Origin: Marinobacter zhejiangensis
GTDB lineage: Bacteria > Pseudomonadota > Gammaproteobacteria > Pseudomonadales > Oleiphilaceae
DNA length: 64,000 nucleotides
Direction: 5' to 3'
Assembly: GCF_900114775.1 (NCBI RefSeq)
Contig: NZ_FOUE01000001.1
Span: forward strand, 434,001-498,000
The stretch's first letter is position 1, and each line of letters starts with the position of its first letter. Below are positions 1 to 9,043 of the stretch, piece by piece. The translations under genes were made by a program, and so were the position numbers. Under the pieces are notes generated by a model. It did not search any database and had not been told where the DNA came from. It worked only from the letters and a program-made list of their open reading frames with translations.

Positions 1-129
1 GGCCGCCATGAAGCCCGCCGTCCGCCAATAGATAAATGCCAGCAACAGAAAAACCGAGGTCGCAAACACCACCATGTACAACAGGGCGAGCTGGAAGGTG
101 GATGTTCTGAGCTGGCTGATCAGTTTCAC
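1..129 (-). CDS. Sensor histidine kinase, N-terminal fragment cut by window edge
   Basis: An open frame of 43 codons starts with GTG three bases after the stop of the response regulator gene and runs off the left edge of the window. It encodes a basic start (VKLISQLRTS) followed by a strongly hydrophobic segment at about residues 13-36, the usual first membrane helix of a two-component sensor kinase. No kinase motif is visible because the rest lies outside the window. The kinase identity is inferred from the tight coupling to an OmpR-type regulator. The signal sensed cannot be told. Confidence 0.7.
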   Translation of the reverse strand, partial: MKLISQLRTSTFQLALLYMVVFATSVFLLLAFIYWRTAGFMAA

Positions 130-132
130 GGG

Positions 133-813
133 TCAGGCGGACTCACGAAGCATGTAACCGGCACCCCGGATGGTTTGCAGCAGTGGGGTTTCGAACTCTT
201 TGTCGATCTTGGCACGCAACCGGCTGATATGAACATCGATCACGTTGGTCTGGGGATCAAAATGGTAATCCCACACTTTCTCCAGCAGCATGGTGCGGGT
301 CACCACCTGGCCGGCATTACGCATCAGGTACTCCAGCAGGCGAAACTCCCGCGGCTGGACGTCGATGTTCTGGCCAGCACGTTTAACGGTACGCGCCAGC
401 AGATCCATTTCCAGGTCGGCCACCCGCAGTACGGTTTCGGTTTCTGCAGTCTGGCGATTGCGGCGGATCAGTGACTCGATACGCGCCAACAGTTCGGTGA
501 ACGAAAACGGCTTGGTCAGGTAATCATCACCACCGCCCCGCAGCCCTTCCACCCGGTCATCAACATCGCCCAGGGCGCTGAGGATCAGCACCGGGACCTG
601 GTTTCCGGTCGCCCGAACCGTTTTGATGATCGACAGGCCATCCATACCCGGTAGCATCCTGTCCACGATCATGATGTCGTAGTCTTCGCTGGCCGCCATC
701 ATCATGCCTTCCTTGCCCTCCGCCGCATGATCCACGACGAAGTCGGACTCCTTCAGCCCTTTGATCAGGTAATTTGCAACATCCTGATCGTCTTCAATTA
801 CCAGAGCTTTCAC
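133..813 (-). CDS. OmpR/PhoB-family response regulator
   Basis: A 226-residue two-domain regulator. Residues 1-115 form a receiver with the acidic pair ED near residues 7-9, the phosphoacceptor Asp51 in IVDRMLPGMDG, and the conserved lysine in LTKPFSF. Residues about 130-225 are a winged-helix DNA-binding domain with the family motif QPREFRLLEYL and the C-terminal hairpin RGAGYML. It should be phosphorylated by the kinase whose gene begins three bases downstream of its stop, and then bind DNA as a dimer. Length and architecture are typical for the OmpR class. The regulated genes and stimulus are not evident, since the upstream neighbour (hyi/glxR operon) is a separate transcription unit ending about 100 bases away. 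Confidence 0.93.
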   Translation of the reverse strand: MKALVIEDDQDVANYLIKGLKESDFVVDHAAEGKEGMMMAASEDYDIMIVDRMLPGMDGLSIIKTVRATGNQVPVLILSALGDVDDRVEGLRGGGDDYLTKPFSFTELLARIESLIRRNRQTAETETVLRVADLEMDLLARTVKRAGQNIDVQPREFRLLEYLMRNAGQVVTRTMLLEKVWDYHFDPQTNVIDVHISRLRAKIDKEFETPLLQTIRGAGYMLRESA

Positions 814-914
814 TCACAGCCTCCAGGTTCAGGGATTTCTGAAAAACAGAGTACGGCCTACCTACGGCAACAGCCAGTTACGATCTTGTAAGAGGGTGTC
901 GCCATTGGCGACGG

Positions 915-1703
915 TCAGCGATCGCCGCGCCATTCCTGCAGCCACCCTAACCCCGCCGTGGTTTCCGTCGCCGGTCGGTACTCGGCACTGACCCACCCTT
1001 TATAGGATAGGCGATCCAGCGCTGCGAAGACGTTGGCAAAATGGATTTCACCGGTTCCCGGCTCGTGTCGGCCCGGGTTATCGGCGAACTGGATATGGCC
1101 AATCCGGGGCATCAGCCGCTCCAGGGTCCGGATCAGGTCACCTTCCATGATCTGCATGTGGTACAGGTCATACTGCAGCCGGACGTTGTCCGATCCCACC
1201 GCCTCTATCAGCTCAATAACCTTGGCGGAGGTATCCAGCAGGAACCCCGGCATATCGACTCGGGAGTTGATCGCCTCAACACACAGGGCAATGCCTTCCC
1301 GCTGCAGTTGTTCATTCGCCCAGGTCACATTGGCCACCAGGGTATCCCAACCCTGCTGCCAGGGCACCGACGCTGGCAGCAGCCCAGCCAGACAGTTCAA
1401 CTGGCGGCAATCAAGCGCCTGGGCATAGCCAATGGCCTGCTCCACGCCGCGGCGAAACTCATCCACCCGGTCGGGCAGGCAGGCAATGCCCCGCTCCCCT
1501 CCATCCCAGTCGCCTGGCGGCAGGTTAAACAACACCTGGGTCAGCCCCTGGTCCTGCAGCCTGTCTTTCAGCTCGTTCCGGCGCCAAGCATAGGGAAACA
1601 GGTATTCCACCCCTTCAAAGCCAGCCGCCCTGGCCGCCGCGAAGCGATCGAGGAAATCGTGTTCGTTGAACAGCATGGTGAGGTTGGCAGCAAACTTCGG
1701 CAT
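915..1703 (-). CDS. hyi: Hydroxypyruvate isomerase-like TIM-barrel protein
   Basis: A 262-residue protein of the xylose-isomerase-like TIM-barrel superfamily. It begins MPKFAANLTMLF and has the family features YDLYHMQIMEGD and a C-terminal VSAEYRPA strand. The family interconverts hydroxypyruvate and tartronate semialdehyde. The ATG at 1703 is preferred because homologues begin at this motif and it lies four bases after the stop of the reductase gene; a longer frame would run back into that gene. The pairing with a GlxR-type reductase supports a role in glyoxylate or glycerate metabolism. No glyoxylate carboligase gene is in the window, so the full route cannot be confirmed. Related sugar-acid isomerases are possible. 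Confidence 0.85.
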   Translation of the reverse strand: MPKFAANLTMLFNEHDFLDRFAAARAAGFEGVEYLFPYAWRRNELKDRLQDQGLTQVLFNLPPGDWDGGERGIACLPDRVDEFRRGVEQAIGYAQALDCRQLNCLAGLLPASVPWQQGWDTLVANVTWANEQLQREGIALCVEAINSRVDMPGFLLDTSAKVIELIEAVGSDNVRLQYDLYHMQIMEGDLIRTLERLMPRIGHIQFADNPGRHEPGTGEIHFANVFAALDRLSYKGWVSAEYRPATETTAGLGWLQEWRGDR

Positions 1704-1707
1704 GGCA

Positions 1708-2640
1708 TCACTCCTTCGGTCCGGGGCCCACAGAGCCCAGGCGGGTTCCATTGAGATGTTCCAGCTCCAGTAACAGACCACTGTGGTCTACTTCGCTGTG
1801 CCCGTTGGCCACCAGCGACAGGTATTCATTGTGCACCTGTTGCGCCAGGGGCAGGGTCAGCCCCTCGGCCCGCGCTTCATCCAGGATCATCCGCATGTCC
1901 TTGAGCTGGATTCGGGCCGGCGCACCAGGGGCAAAGTCCCGATCAATCATCCGCTGGCCGTGTTGTTCCAGAATCTTGCTTCCGGCAAAGCCTCCCAGCA
2001 ACGCCTGCCGCACCGCAACCGGGTCGGCACCGCCTTTGGCAGCCAACAGCATGGCTTCGGACACGGCGCCGATGGTGATACCCACAATCGCCTGGTTCGC
2101 CAGTTTTGCCAGCTGACCAGCCCCAACCGGGCCGATATGAGTCACCGATCCCATCGCCTCCAGCACGCCCCGGACTTTTTCCAGGTGCTCGTCACAGCCA
2201 CCCGCCATGATACTGAGCACGGCGGCTTCAGCCCCTCGCGTCCCCCCTGACACCGGCGCGTCGAGATAGCCAGCGCCCCGGACTTCCGCCCGCTGGGCGT
2301 GGTCCCGCGCCAATGACGGCTGGACAGAGCTCATATCGATGATCACCGCTCCGGGCTTCGCCGCTTCGATCACCCCCTGGTGAACCAGAACTTCGTTCAC
2401 CACCTGACCGTTTTCCAGCATGGTGATCACCACGTCTGCACCGGCTGCTGCCTGGGCTGGTGTGGCCGCTATTTCCGCCTGGCTGGCGAAAGGCTCGCAC
2501 TTGCTGGCGGTGCGATTCCACAGCACCAGATCGAAACCAGCCTTAAGCAGGTTTGCCGTCATCGGCGCCCCCATCAGGCCAATCCCAAGAAAGGCAACGC
2601 GCAGGTGTCGCGACGTGTCCGCAGGCATTGATTCCGTCAT
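1708..2640 (-). CDS. glxR: 2-hydroxy-3-oxopropionate (tartronate semialdehyde) reductase-like dehydrogenase
   Basis: A 310-residue member of the beta-hydroxyacid dehydrogenase family. The N-terminal Rossmann motif FLGIGLMGAPMTANLLKAG binds NAD(P)H, DAPVSGGTRGAEAA is the substrate-binding signature, and the catalytic lysine lies in GPVGAGQLAKLANQ. These enzymes reduce tartronate semialdehyde to glycerate or oxidise 3-hydroxyisobutyrate. Family signatures alone do not separate these, but the downstream hydroxypyruvate isomerase gene, four bases away, favours the tartronate semialdehyde role. The start at 2640 has a GGAGAA ribosome site about ten bases upstream; an in-frame ATG five codons in is an alternative. 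It is the first gene of a two-gene operon. Confidence 0.8.
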   Translation of the reverse strand: MTESMPADTSRHLRVAFLGIGLMGAPMTANLLKAGFDLVLWNRTASKCEPFASQAEIAATPAQAAAGADVVITMLENGQVVNEVLVHQGVIEAAKPGAVIIDMSSVQPSLARDHAQRAEVRGAGYLDAPVSGGTRGAEAAVLSIMAGGCDEHLEKVRGVLEAMGSVTHIGPVGAGQLAKLANQAIVGITIGAVSEAMLLAAKGGADPVAVRQALLGGFAGSKILEQHGQRMIDRDFAPGAPARIQLKDMRMILDEARAEGLTLPLAQQVHNEYLSLVANGHSEVDHSGLLLELEHLNGTRLGSVGPGPKE

Positions 2641-2676
2641 CGGGTCAGTTCTCCAGAGTTCGTTTCAAAAGCACAT

Positions 2677-2712
2677 ACAAAAACGCCACCAACCCAAAGG
2701 GCTGATGGCGTT
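2677..2712 (-). terminator. Rho-independent terminator of rpoH
   Basis: Read on the minus strand, 35 bases after the rpoH stop, a 14-base-pair stem (AACGCCA-T-CA-G-CCC paired with its complement through two G-U wobbles) closes a TTT loop and runs into a T-rich tail. It ends rpoH transcription just before the separate glxR-hyi unit. Confidence 0.8.
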
Positions 2713-2746
2713 CTGAATGGCGGGCCTGGCTACCGAATTACCGCGA

Positions 2747-3607
2747 TCAAGCGGCTTCGGTCATCTCGGCCCGGATCTTTTTCATGGCGTTCTTCTCAAG
2801 CTGGCGAATACGCTCAGCCGATACACCATACTTGTCGGCCAGTTCATGCAGGGTAGACTTGCTCTCTGACAACCACCGTTCCCGCAGGATGTCCTGGCTG
2901 CGTTCGTCCAGGTTGCCCATCGCCCGCATCAGGCGACCATTGGAATCCTCGGTCCAGTCTGACTGTTCCAGCAGCATGGCCGGATCAGCGCGACGGTCTT
3001 CCAGATAATGAGCCGGCGCCTGATAGGCACTGTCGTCATCGTCGTCCATCGGGCCGTCGAAAGAGGTGTCCTGAGAGGCCAGACGACCTTCCATCTCCCG
3101 CACCACCTGCGGCTCCACACCCAGATCCTGAGCAACGGCGTTAAGCTCTTCATGATTCAACCAGGCCAGGCGTTTCTTCTGGCTGCGCAGGTTGAAGAAC
3201 AGCTTACGCTGGGCCTTGGTGGTTGCCACCTTGACGATACGCCAGTTGCGCAGAATGTACTCGTGAATCTCTGCCTTGATCCAGTGCACGGCAAACGACA
3301 CCAGACGTACGCCGTATTCCGGGTTGAAGCGTTTGACCGCCTTCATCAACCCCACGTTACCTTCTTGGATCAGGTCCGCCTGGGGCAGGCCATACCCGGA
3401 GTAACTGCGGGCAATGTGAATCACAAAGCGCAAATGGGAGAGAACCAGCTGACGGGCTGCCTCGACATCATCTTTATAGTGCAGACGTTCAGCCAGGTCT
3501 CGCTCTTCATCGGCAGTAAGCACCGGAATCCGGCTCGTGGCCTGAATATAGGCCTCAAGATTAACGCCCGGAACCAGTTTGTCAGCCAACTGTAGACTTG
3601 TACCCAT
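2747..3607 (-). CDS. rpoH: RNA polymerase heat-shock sigma factor RpoH (sigma-32)
   Basis: A 286-residue sigma-70-family protein. Region 2 shows [12 protein letters not shown] and [16 protein letters not shown], and [19 protein letters not shown] follows. The RpoH-box motif [12 protein letters not shown], diagnostic of sigma-32, is present, and region 4 ends with [19 protein letters not shown]. It directs core polymerase to heat-shock promoters. The start at 3607 follows a strong AGGAGGGAAAGC ribosome site. The gene lies downstream of ftsX on the same strand with a 202-base gap, has its own promoter and terminator, and keeps the ftsY-ftsE-ftsX-rpoH order seen in Pseudomonas and E. coli. An acidic run of five aspartates lies near residue 190, where E. 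coli RpoH is also acidic. Confidence 0.97.
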   Translation of the reverse strand: MGTSLQLADKLVPGVNLEAYIQATSRIPVLTADEERDLAERLHYKDDVEAARQLVLSHLRFVIHIARSYSGYGLPQADLIQEGNVGLMKAVKRFNPEYGVRLVSFAVHWIKAEIHEYILRNWRIVKVATTKAQRKLFFNLRSQKKRLAWLNHEELNAVAQDLGVEPQVVREMEGRLASQDTSFDGPMDDDDDSAYQAPAHYLEDRRADPAMLLEQSDWTEDSNGRLMRAMGNLDERSQDILRERWLSESKSTLHELADKYGVSAERIRQLEKNAMKKIRAEMTEAA

Positions 3608-3634
3608 GCTTTCCCTCCTAGTTAGGGACTTGCA

Positions 3635-3663
3635 AATATAACAATTCTTCCAAAGACCGCCAA
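3635..3663 (-). promoter_or_regulatory. rpoH: Candidate sigma-70 promoter of rpoH
   Basis: On the minus strand TTGGCG is separated by 17 bases from TATATT, about 28 bases before the rpoH start codon. A short inverted repeat (AAGACC-GCCA-aGGTCTT, about 3653-3669) covers the -35 element and could be an operator or chance. No transcript start was measured. Confidence 0.45.
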
Positions 3664-3809
3664 GGTCTTGAAAAGTTCCCTGAATTTAAAAATAAACTTT
3701 CTAAAACATGCAGTTAACTTAACTTCAGGTAACTTTTACAATAACACGACTTTCGAACTTACCCCGCCCCACCGGTTTCGGACATACGGTGTTTCCGCTA
3801 TCGCCACCG

Positions 3810-4814
3810 TTAACTGCCCGCCGGCACTCCCGGCTCAATCGCATCCAGATGACGCTTCACCGCCAGCCAGGCGCCCAGCCACCCCAGCAGCATGGCAAAC
3901 ACCAGCAGGGCAAGAGCGCCATCCAAGGGTAGACCACTGAGCGCAAAATTGCTGTGGTAAAGTGCCGCCAATCGCTCAATGGGCCCGCTGAGCCACCATA
4001 GCGACAGTTCCAACAGGAACCAGGCCACCAAACCTCCGCCCAGACCGAACCATACCCCGGTATAAAGGAAGGGGCGACGAACAAACGCATCGGTGCCGCC
4101 AACCAGTTTGACCACCAGAATTTCATCACGGCGGTTTTCGATGGCCAGGCGGATGGTGTTGCCGATCACCAAAATCACCGCACACCCCAGGAGCAGGGCC
4201 AGTACCCAGACCGCCCGCGCCAGTAACTGGGTCATCACATTAAGCCGTTGCAGCCAGCCCAGATCCACCTGAACCCGGGCAACGCCCGGTAACGCCTCAA
4301 GTTCCGCCGCCAGCCGTTCAACCCCGGCTGCCGTTCGTCCAGTTTCCGGCGGCGTCACCAGCAATGTGTGAGGCAACGGGTTTTCATCCAGATAATCAAG
4401 GGCATCGGCCAGCCCCGAGGTCGCCCGGAACTCCGCCAGCGCAGAATCACGATCGATCAGTTCGACATCATCAACATCACCCCGGCTGCCGACCTCCAGG
4501 CGCAAGGCCTGGGCCTGCTCCAGCGACAAATTGTCGGTCAGGTAGGTGGTGATACGCGCACTGCTTTCCCAGCCCGCGCTGACCCCTTCCAGACTGGTCA
4601 GCAACAATAGCAGCGCCACGGGCATCGCCATGGCAACCCCCATCACCAGCCAGGTCATCAGACTGGCGACCGGCGCCTGCCACAACCGGCGACCACTTTC
4701 CCGGGCAACTTTCCGGTGATGGGCCAGGTAGCTGCCGGCAACATCACGGGCCTCACTTCGGGATTGCGCCGCTCCCCTTCCCTGCTGACGTGGTCGAGTG
4801 GGTTCAGTGGCCAT
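3810..4814 (-). CDS. ftsX: Cell division protein FtsX
   Basis: A 334-residue ABC-type permease-like protein. It has a cytoplasmic N terminus, a first membrane helix near residues 55-80, a large extracytoplasmic loop, and three C-terminal helices, the last ending in LGWLGAWLAVKRHL. With FtsE it forms the envelope complex that couples divisome activity to activation of peptidoglycan amidases through EnvC-type partners. The start at 4814 is chosen because GGAGGA lies eight bases upstream; the frame could extend nine codons further. The start overlaps the end of ftsE by 11 bases, implying translational coupling. Confidence 0.93.
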   Translation of the reverse strand: MATEPTRPRQQGRGAAQSRSEARDVAGSYLAHHRKVARESGRRLWQAPVASLMTWLVMGVAMAMPVALLLLLTSLEGVSAGWESSARITTYLTDNLSLEQAQALRLEVGSRGDVDDVELIDRDSALAEFRATSGLADALDYLDENPLPHTLLVTPPETGRTAAGVERLAAELEALPGVARVQVDLGWLQRLNVMTQLLARAVWVLALLLGCAVILVIGNTIRLAIENRRDEILVVKLVGGTDAFVRRPFLYTGVWFGLGGGLVAWFLLELSLWWLSGPIERLAALYHSNFALSGLPLDGALALLVFAMLLGWLGAWLAVKRHLDAIEPGVPAGS

Positions 4815-5493
4815 GAGCCATTCCTCCCAGCGCTGAACCACCGTTTACAAGGCGGCCATGCTCCAGTGTCAGGGTTCGTCGCCCCATATCGTGAATCAGG
4901 GAGATATCATGGCTGGCGATCAGCACGGTCACCCCAACCTGACTGAATTGCTCAAACAGGTGCATGATGTCAGCAGATAATTCCGGATCCAGGTTCCCGG
5001 TGGGCTCATCGGCCAGCAACAGCGGCGGCTTGTTGACCACCGCGCGGGCAATGCCAACTCGCTGCTGCTCACCACCCGACAACTGCATTGGGTTCATCTT
5101 TTCCTTACTTAACAGCCCCACCTTGTCGAGCGCGGCCCGGACCCGGCGACCAATATCCCGTGTGGGCACGCCCATCACCTCCAGCGGCAACGCGACGTTA
5201 TCAAACACCGTGCGGTCAAACAGCAGTTGGTGATTCTGGAAGACCACACCAATATGACGGCGGATGTACGGCACCTGGCGCCGGGGCATGTTGTTGAGCA
5301 CCTGCCCACCCACAACCACCTGACCGGCACTAGGCCGCTCCATCAGCATGATGAGTTTGAGCAGGGTACTCTTGCCGGCACCGGAATGCCCGGTCAGGAA
5401 CGCAAGCTCCCCCCGATCCAGGTGAAAGTTGACCTGTTTCAGGGCGGTGTGGTCGCTGCCATAGCGTTTGGTAACCTGCTGGAACTCAATCAT
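4804..5493 (-). CDS. ftsE: Cell division ATP-binding protein FtsE
   Basis: A 229-residue ABC ATPase with Walker [10 protein letters not shown], signature [14 protein letters not shown], and Walker [15 protein letters not shown] followed by the His-switch SHD. The sequence begins [13 protein letters not shown], typical of FtsE. It binds FtsX at the inner face of the membrane and uses ATP to transmit a conformational signal rather than transport a substrate. It lies 16 bases after ftsY and overlaps ftsX, forming the standard ftsYEX operon. Confidence 0.96.
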   Translation of the reverse strand: MIEFQQVTKRYGSDHTALKQVNFHLDRGELAFLTGHSGAGKSTLLKLIMLMERPSAGQVVVGGQVLNNMPRRQVPYIRRHIGVVFQNHQLLFDRTVFDNVALPLEVMGVPTRDIGRRVRAALDKVGLLSKEKMNPMQLSGGEQQRVGIARAVVNKPPLLLADEPTGNLDPELSADIMHLFEQFSQVGVTVLIASHDISLIHDMGRRTLTLEHGRLVNGGSALGGMAHGH

Positions 5494-5509
5494 CGGTTCA
5501 GGGCCTCAG

Positions 5510-6733
5510 TTACTCGGCAAACAACGCCTCAACAAAGGTTTCTGCATCGAAGCTGCGCAGGTCGTCCACCTGCTCACCCACACCGATGTAACGGATCGGC
5601 AGCTGCAACTGGCGGGCAATGGCGAAAACGATGCCGCCTTTGGCGGTGCCGTCCAGTTTGGTCAGCGTGACGCCACTGACGCCCACGGCCTGCTGGAATA
5701 CCGTCGCCTGACTGAGGGCGTTCTGACCGGTGCCGGCATCCAGCACCAACATCACCTCATGGGGCGCAGAATCGTCCAGCTTCTTCATGACCCGGACCAC
5801 CTTCTCCAGCTCGCTCATCAGGTTGTCCTTGTTCTGGAGGCGACCGGCGGTGTCGGCGATCACCACATCGACGCCCTTGGCCTGAGCAGACTGGACCGCA
5901 TCGTAGATCACCGACGCGCTGTCTGCGCCGGTATGCTGGGCAACCACCGGCACCTGGTTGCGCTCGCCCCAGACCTGAAGCTGCTCGACCGCCGCTGCCC
6001 GGAAGGTATCACCGGCCGCCAGCATGACCGAGTGACCGTCGCGCTGGAAGTGCTTGGCGAGCTTGCCAATGGTCGTGGTCTTACCCACACCATTCACGCC
6101 AACCACCAGGATGACGTATGGCTTTTTGTCAGACGCGATTTCCAGGGGACGGGTCACCGGTGCCAGGATGCCGTGCAACTCCTCCCGCAAAGCGGCCTGC
6201 AGCGCTTGACCGTCCTTGAGCTGATTGCGCTCGAGCTTGTCGGTCAGGGTTTCAATGATTTCGGAGGTGGCGGTCACGCCCACGTCTGCCATCAGCAGCA
6301 TGGTTTCGATTTCTTCCAGCAGATCCTCATCAATCTTCTTGCTGATGGAGAACAGGTCTGCCAACCCGGCTGTCAGGTTCGCCCGGGTCTTGCCCAGACC
6401 ATTACGAATTCGCTCGAAGACACTGAGCTGAGGCGCTTCAGCCACCACCTCCGGCACCGCCGTAACGGGTGCTTCCACGGCGGGTTCGGGTTGCGTTTCA
6501 GGCTGAGGCTCTGGTTGCTGCTCAGGTTGAGGCTTCGCTTCGGGCTCAACGGCCGTTTCTGCAGCCGCCGCTTCCGTTGGTGCAGCTACCGGTTCTGGAC
6601 GTGGCTGGGCCTTGGGCTGCTTCTGGGGTACCGGCTCCGGCCGGGGAATTCGCCGGCGGTTAGCGGCAACATCACCCACAAACAACAACACGAGAAGGGC
6701 CAGAAGCCCTATGGAAATCCATTCAGCCGTCAT
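5510..6733 (-). CDS. ftsY: Signal recognition particle receptor FtsY
   Basis: A 407-residue SRP receptor GTPase. Its NG domain carries P-loop GVNGVGKTTTIGK, G3-type DTAGRLQNK and G4 TKLDGTAKGG. The protein docks ribosome-SRP complexes at the membrane for co-translational insertion. The start at 6733 precedes a hydrophobic segment (about residues 8-22), then a Pro/Glu/Ala-rich acidic A domain (about 30-105) with PEPQPE-type repeats, then the N helical bundle. The hydrophobic N terminus is unlike E. coli FtsY and may act as a membrane anchor. The frame is open for 55 more codons upstream, but these lack FtsY-like sequence. First gene of ftsYEX, divergent from rsmD. Confidence 0.95.
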   Translation of the reverse strand: MTAEWISIGLLALLVLLFVGDVAANRRRIPRPEPVPQKQPKAQPRPEPVAAPTEAAAAETAVEPEAKPQPEQQPEPQPETQPEPAVEAPVTAVPEVVAEAPQLSVFERIRNGLGKTRANLTAGLADLFSISKKIDEDLLEEIETMLLMADVGVTATSEIIETLTDKLERNQLKDGQALQAALREELHGILAPVTRPLEIASDKKPYVILVVGVNGVGKTTTIGKLAKHFQRDGHSVMLAAGDTFRAAAVEQLQVWGERNQVPVVAQHTGADSASVIYDAVQSAQAKGVDVVIADTAGRLQNKDNLMSELEKVVRVMKKLDDSAPHEVMLVLDAGTGQNALSQATVFQQAVGVSGVTLTKLDGTAKGGIVFAIARQLQLPIRYIGVGEQVDDLRSFDAETFVEALFAE

Positions 6734-6934
6734 AGTCTTACCATCAGTCCGGAATTGGCGGGGGAAATAAGAAGCGCTCATTCTAGCGGTAGCCAACCGC
6801 AGCGTCCAAACCCAGATGAGCATTCCGCTATGCAGTGCGCTTTCAGCTACATGGCCGGACGACTTTTCGTTACCATGGCATCCCCGATGCTGCCGCACCG
6901 GATGACCGAATCACGCCGCCAGGAGAACACCACC

Positions 6935-7543
6935 ATGGCCCGAAAGCGCCCTTCCGCCAACCGCCCGACTGCTGCCGCCAGCGGCGAGTTACGCATCATT
7001 GGTGGCGACTGGCGAAGCCGCAAGCTGCGCTTCCCCGATGCTGGCGGCGTCCGCCCGACACCAGCCCGTACCCGCGAGACCCTGTTCAACTGGCTGTCGT
7101 TCCACCTGGCAGGCCGGGACTGCCTCGACCTGTTTGCCGGCAGCGGCGTACTGGGTCTTGAAGCGCTGTCCCGGGGCGCCGCCTCGGCTACCTTTGTGGA
7201 CCATACGCCGGCACTGGCCCAGGCCCTGCGGGAAAACCTCAGACTGCTTCATTGCGACCGTGCCACGGTGGTTTGCAGTGCCGTGGAGACGTTCCTTCGA
7301 GACTCACCGCCACAGCCGTTCGATCTGGTATTTATGGACCCGCCATTCCGGCAAGGCTGGCTGGAGCGGCTGTTTCCACTGATTGCAGAGCAAGGCTGGG
7401 TTAAACCCGGTGGCTGGGTCTATGTCGAGCATGAAAGCGAACTGACGCCGCCACCACCGCCGGCCAGCTGGCAACTGCATCGTCAGAAGACCGCCGGCCA
7501 GGTGACCTACAACCTCTACCGGGTGGCCGAACCAGAGGCATAA
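6935..7543 (+). CDS. rsmD: 16S rRNA (guanine966-N2)-methyltransferase RsmD
   Basis: A 202-residue class I SAM methyltransferase. It carries the RsmD start pattern GELRIIGGDWRSRKLRFP and PTPARTRETLFNWL, the SAM motif LDLFAGSGVLGLEALSRGA and the catalytic MDPPF. The enzyme methylates G966 of 16S rRNA in the assembled small subunit. The open frame extends nearly 500 codons upstream as an antisense shadow of ftsY. The ATG at 6935 is the real start because of the AGGAGAA ribosome site seven bases before it and because similarity to the family begins just after. It diverges from ftsY, as in many proteobacteria. Confidence 0.94.
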   Translation: MARKRPSANRPTAAASGELRIIGGDWRSRKLRFPDAGGVRPTPARTRETLFNWLSFHLAGRDCLDLFAGSGVLGLEALSRGAASATFVDHTPALAQALRENLRLLHCDRATVVCSAVETFLRDSPPQPFDLVFMDPPFRQGWLERLFPLIAEQGWVKPGGWVYVEHESELTPPPPPASWQLHRQKTAGQVTYNLYRVAEPEA

Positions 7544-7574
7544 AAAAACCGCCGGGATACGGCGGTTTTTTTAT
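7544..7574. terminator. Bidirectional terminator between rsmD and desaturase
   Basis: A nearly perfect palindrome, AAAAACCGCC-gggatac-GGCGGTTTTT, starts right after the rsmD stop codon and works in both directions, with an A tract before and a T tract after. It lies between two convergent genes and probably serves both. Confidence 0.9.
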
Positions 7575-7589
7575 GCTGGAGCCGGCCGG

Positions 7590-8771
7590 TCAAGCCGCCG
7601 CCGGACGCAGGGAATAAGCCTTGAGGTGAGCAGCAAACTCCTCCAGGTAACGGATACCACTGGCTTCCGCCTCCCGACACCACTCCATCAGCGCCTGAAT
7701 CTTGTCCTGCGGCTTAAGCCCGCGACGACGCCAAAGCGCTTGCAGTTCCTGACTCTTGTCGTAGATCTGCTTGAGCACGGCATTGTTTTCCAGCACCGAG
7801 TCCAGGTGCGCCTGATCCTTCGGTTTGATCAGGGTAATCTCCCGTGACAACAGCTGCTTGAGTTTGCGATAGCGGGTTTTGATGCTTTCCTCGACCACCG
7901 ACTTCTGCTGCCTCAATACCGGCTCCATGACCCGCTTGCGGTACTGACGCATGATGTCGAACCGGTTGTTGGCAATCGCCTGCACCGTTTCAACATCCAC
8001 ATCCTGTTTGCCGGGTACGAAGTGAGCGATCGGACGATAGCCTTTTGGATGAGCCAGGCCAAACAGCTGGAACAGGCGGATGTAGCCCCAACCAATATCG
8101 ATTTCGTACCAGCGACGGGACAGCTTGGAGGAATTCGGATAGGTGTGGTGGTTGTTGTGCAGTTCTTCACCACCGATGAGAATGCCGATCGGCGAAATAT
8201 TGCGGGCATTGTCGGCGCATTCAAAGTTGCGGTAGCCAATATAGTGGCCAATGCCGTTGACCACACCGGCGGCCCACACCGGAATCCACATCATCTGAAC
8301 CGCCCAGATCCAGATGCCGTTGACCCCGAACAACGCCAGGTTAATGACCGCCAGCAGGGCGATACCCCAGGCTTTGTGGGGGGTATAAAGCTTGCGCTCG
8401 ATCCAGTCTTCCGGCGTACGCTGGCCGTAACGCTCCAGGGTTTCCGGGGTGGCGGCCTCGGCGTAAAGCTCCGCACCTTCCAGCAACACCTTCCGGATGC
8501 CTTTAACCACCGGGCTATGAGGATCTTCTTCCGTTTCGCATTTGGCGTGGTGCTTGCGGTGGATGGCGGTCCACTCCTTGGTGTTCTGGGCGGTGGTCAG
8601 CCACAACCAGAAGCGGAAAAAGTGAGCCAGCACCGGGTGCAGGTCCAGGGAGTTATGAGCCGAATGGCGGTGCAGGTAGAGCGTCACACTGACAATCGTG
8701 ACGTGGGTGAGACCCAGGGTGACCAGAATAAGCTGCATCGCAGACAGGTCGAGAAGACCGTTGTACCACAT
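7590..8771 (-). CDS. desA: Membrane fatty-acid delta-9 desaturase (DesA type)
   Basis: A 393-residue integral membrane desaturase with the three histidine boxes that bind the di-iron centre: HRHSAH (residues 34-39), HRKHH (71-75) and HNNHH near residue 205. Hydrophobic segments lie around residues 10-30, 45-60 and 135-185. The C-terminal 150 residues are charged and helical, ending YSLRPAAA. Length and both termini resemble the DesA phospholipid desaturase of Pseudomonas aeruginosa, which introduces cis double bonds to keep membranes fluid. The alternative is an acyl-CoA desaturase. It is monocistronic, divergent from mutM, and shares a terminator with rsmD. Confidence 0.9.
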   Translation of the reverse strand: MWYNGLLDLSAMQLILVTLGLTHVTIVSVTLYLHRHSAHNSLDLHPVLAHFFRFWLWLTTAQNTKEWTAIHRKHHAKCETEEDPHSPVVKGIRKVLLEGAELYAEAATPETLERYGQRTPEDWIERKLYTPHKAWGIALLAVINLALFGVNGIWIWAVQMMWIPVWAAGVVNGIGHYIGYRNFECADNARNISPIGILIGGEELHNNHHTYPNSSKLSRRWYEIDIGWGYIRLFQLFGLAHPKGYRPIAHFVPGKQDVDVETVQAIANNRFDIMRQYRKRVMEPVLRQQKSVVEESIKTRYRKLKQLLSREITLIKPKDQAHLDSVLENNAVLKQIYDKSQELQALWRRRGLKPQDKIQALMEWCREAEASGIRYLEEFAAHLKAYSLRPAAA

Positions 8772-9043
8772 ACCAAATTACCTCAGTGAAGCCGATCGGG
8801 AGCTGGTTTCCGGCCCCCTGATTACAGGGCTCACACTCTAGCTTACGGGTGTACGCCAAACAAGCAGATTTCATTGCTTAATTGTTACCTTCTGCACCTA
8901 TTTTGGTCAATAAGTGATCGCAATTTACTCCACCTGTCGTCGCCAACCCCTTACTAAGCGTGTGGTTTTCCCCGGCCGGTAGCCGTTGACATTTTGTTGC
9001 CAAACTCCACAATCAGGCCACCCCCAAACCGCTGGAGCCTACC

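Noticed and set aside
5468..6934. Long open extension upstream of rsmD on the plus strand
   Set aside because: It lies antisense to ftsY, has no family similarity and no ribosome site at its start; the rsmD family begins after 6935.
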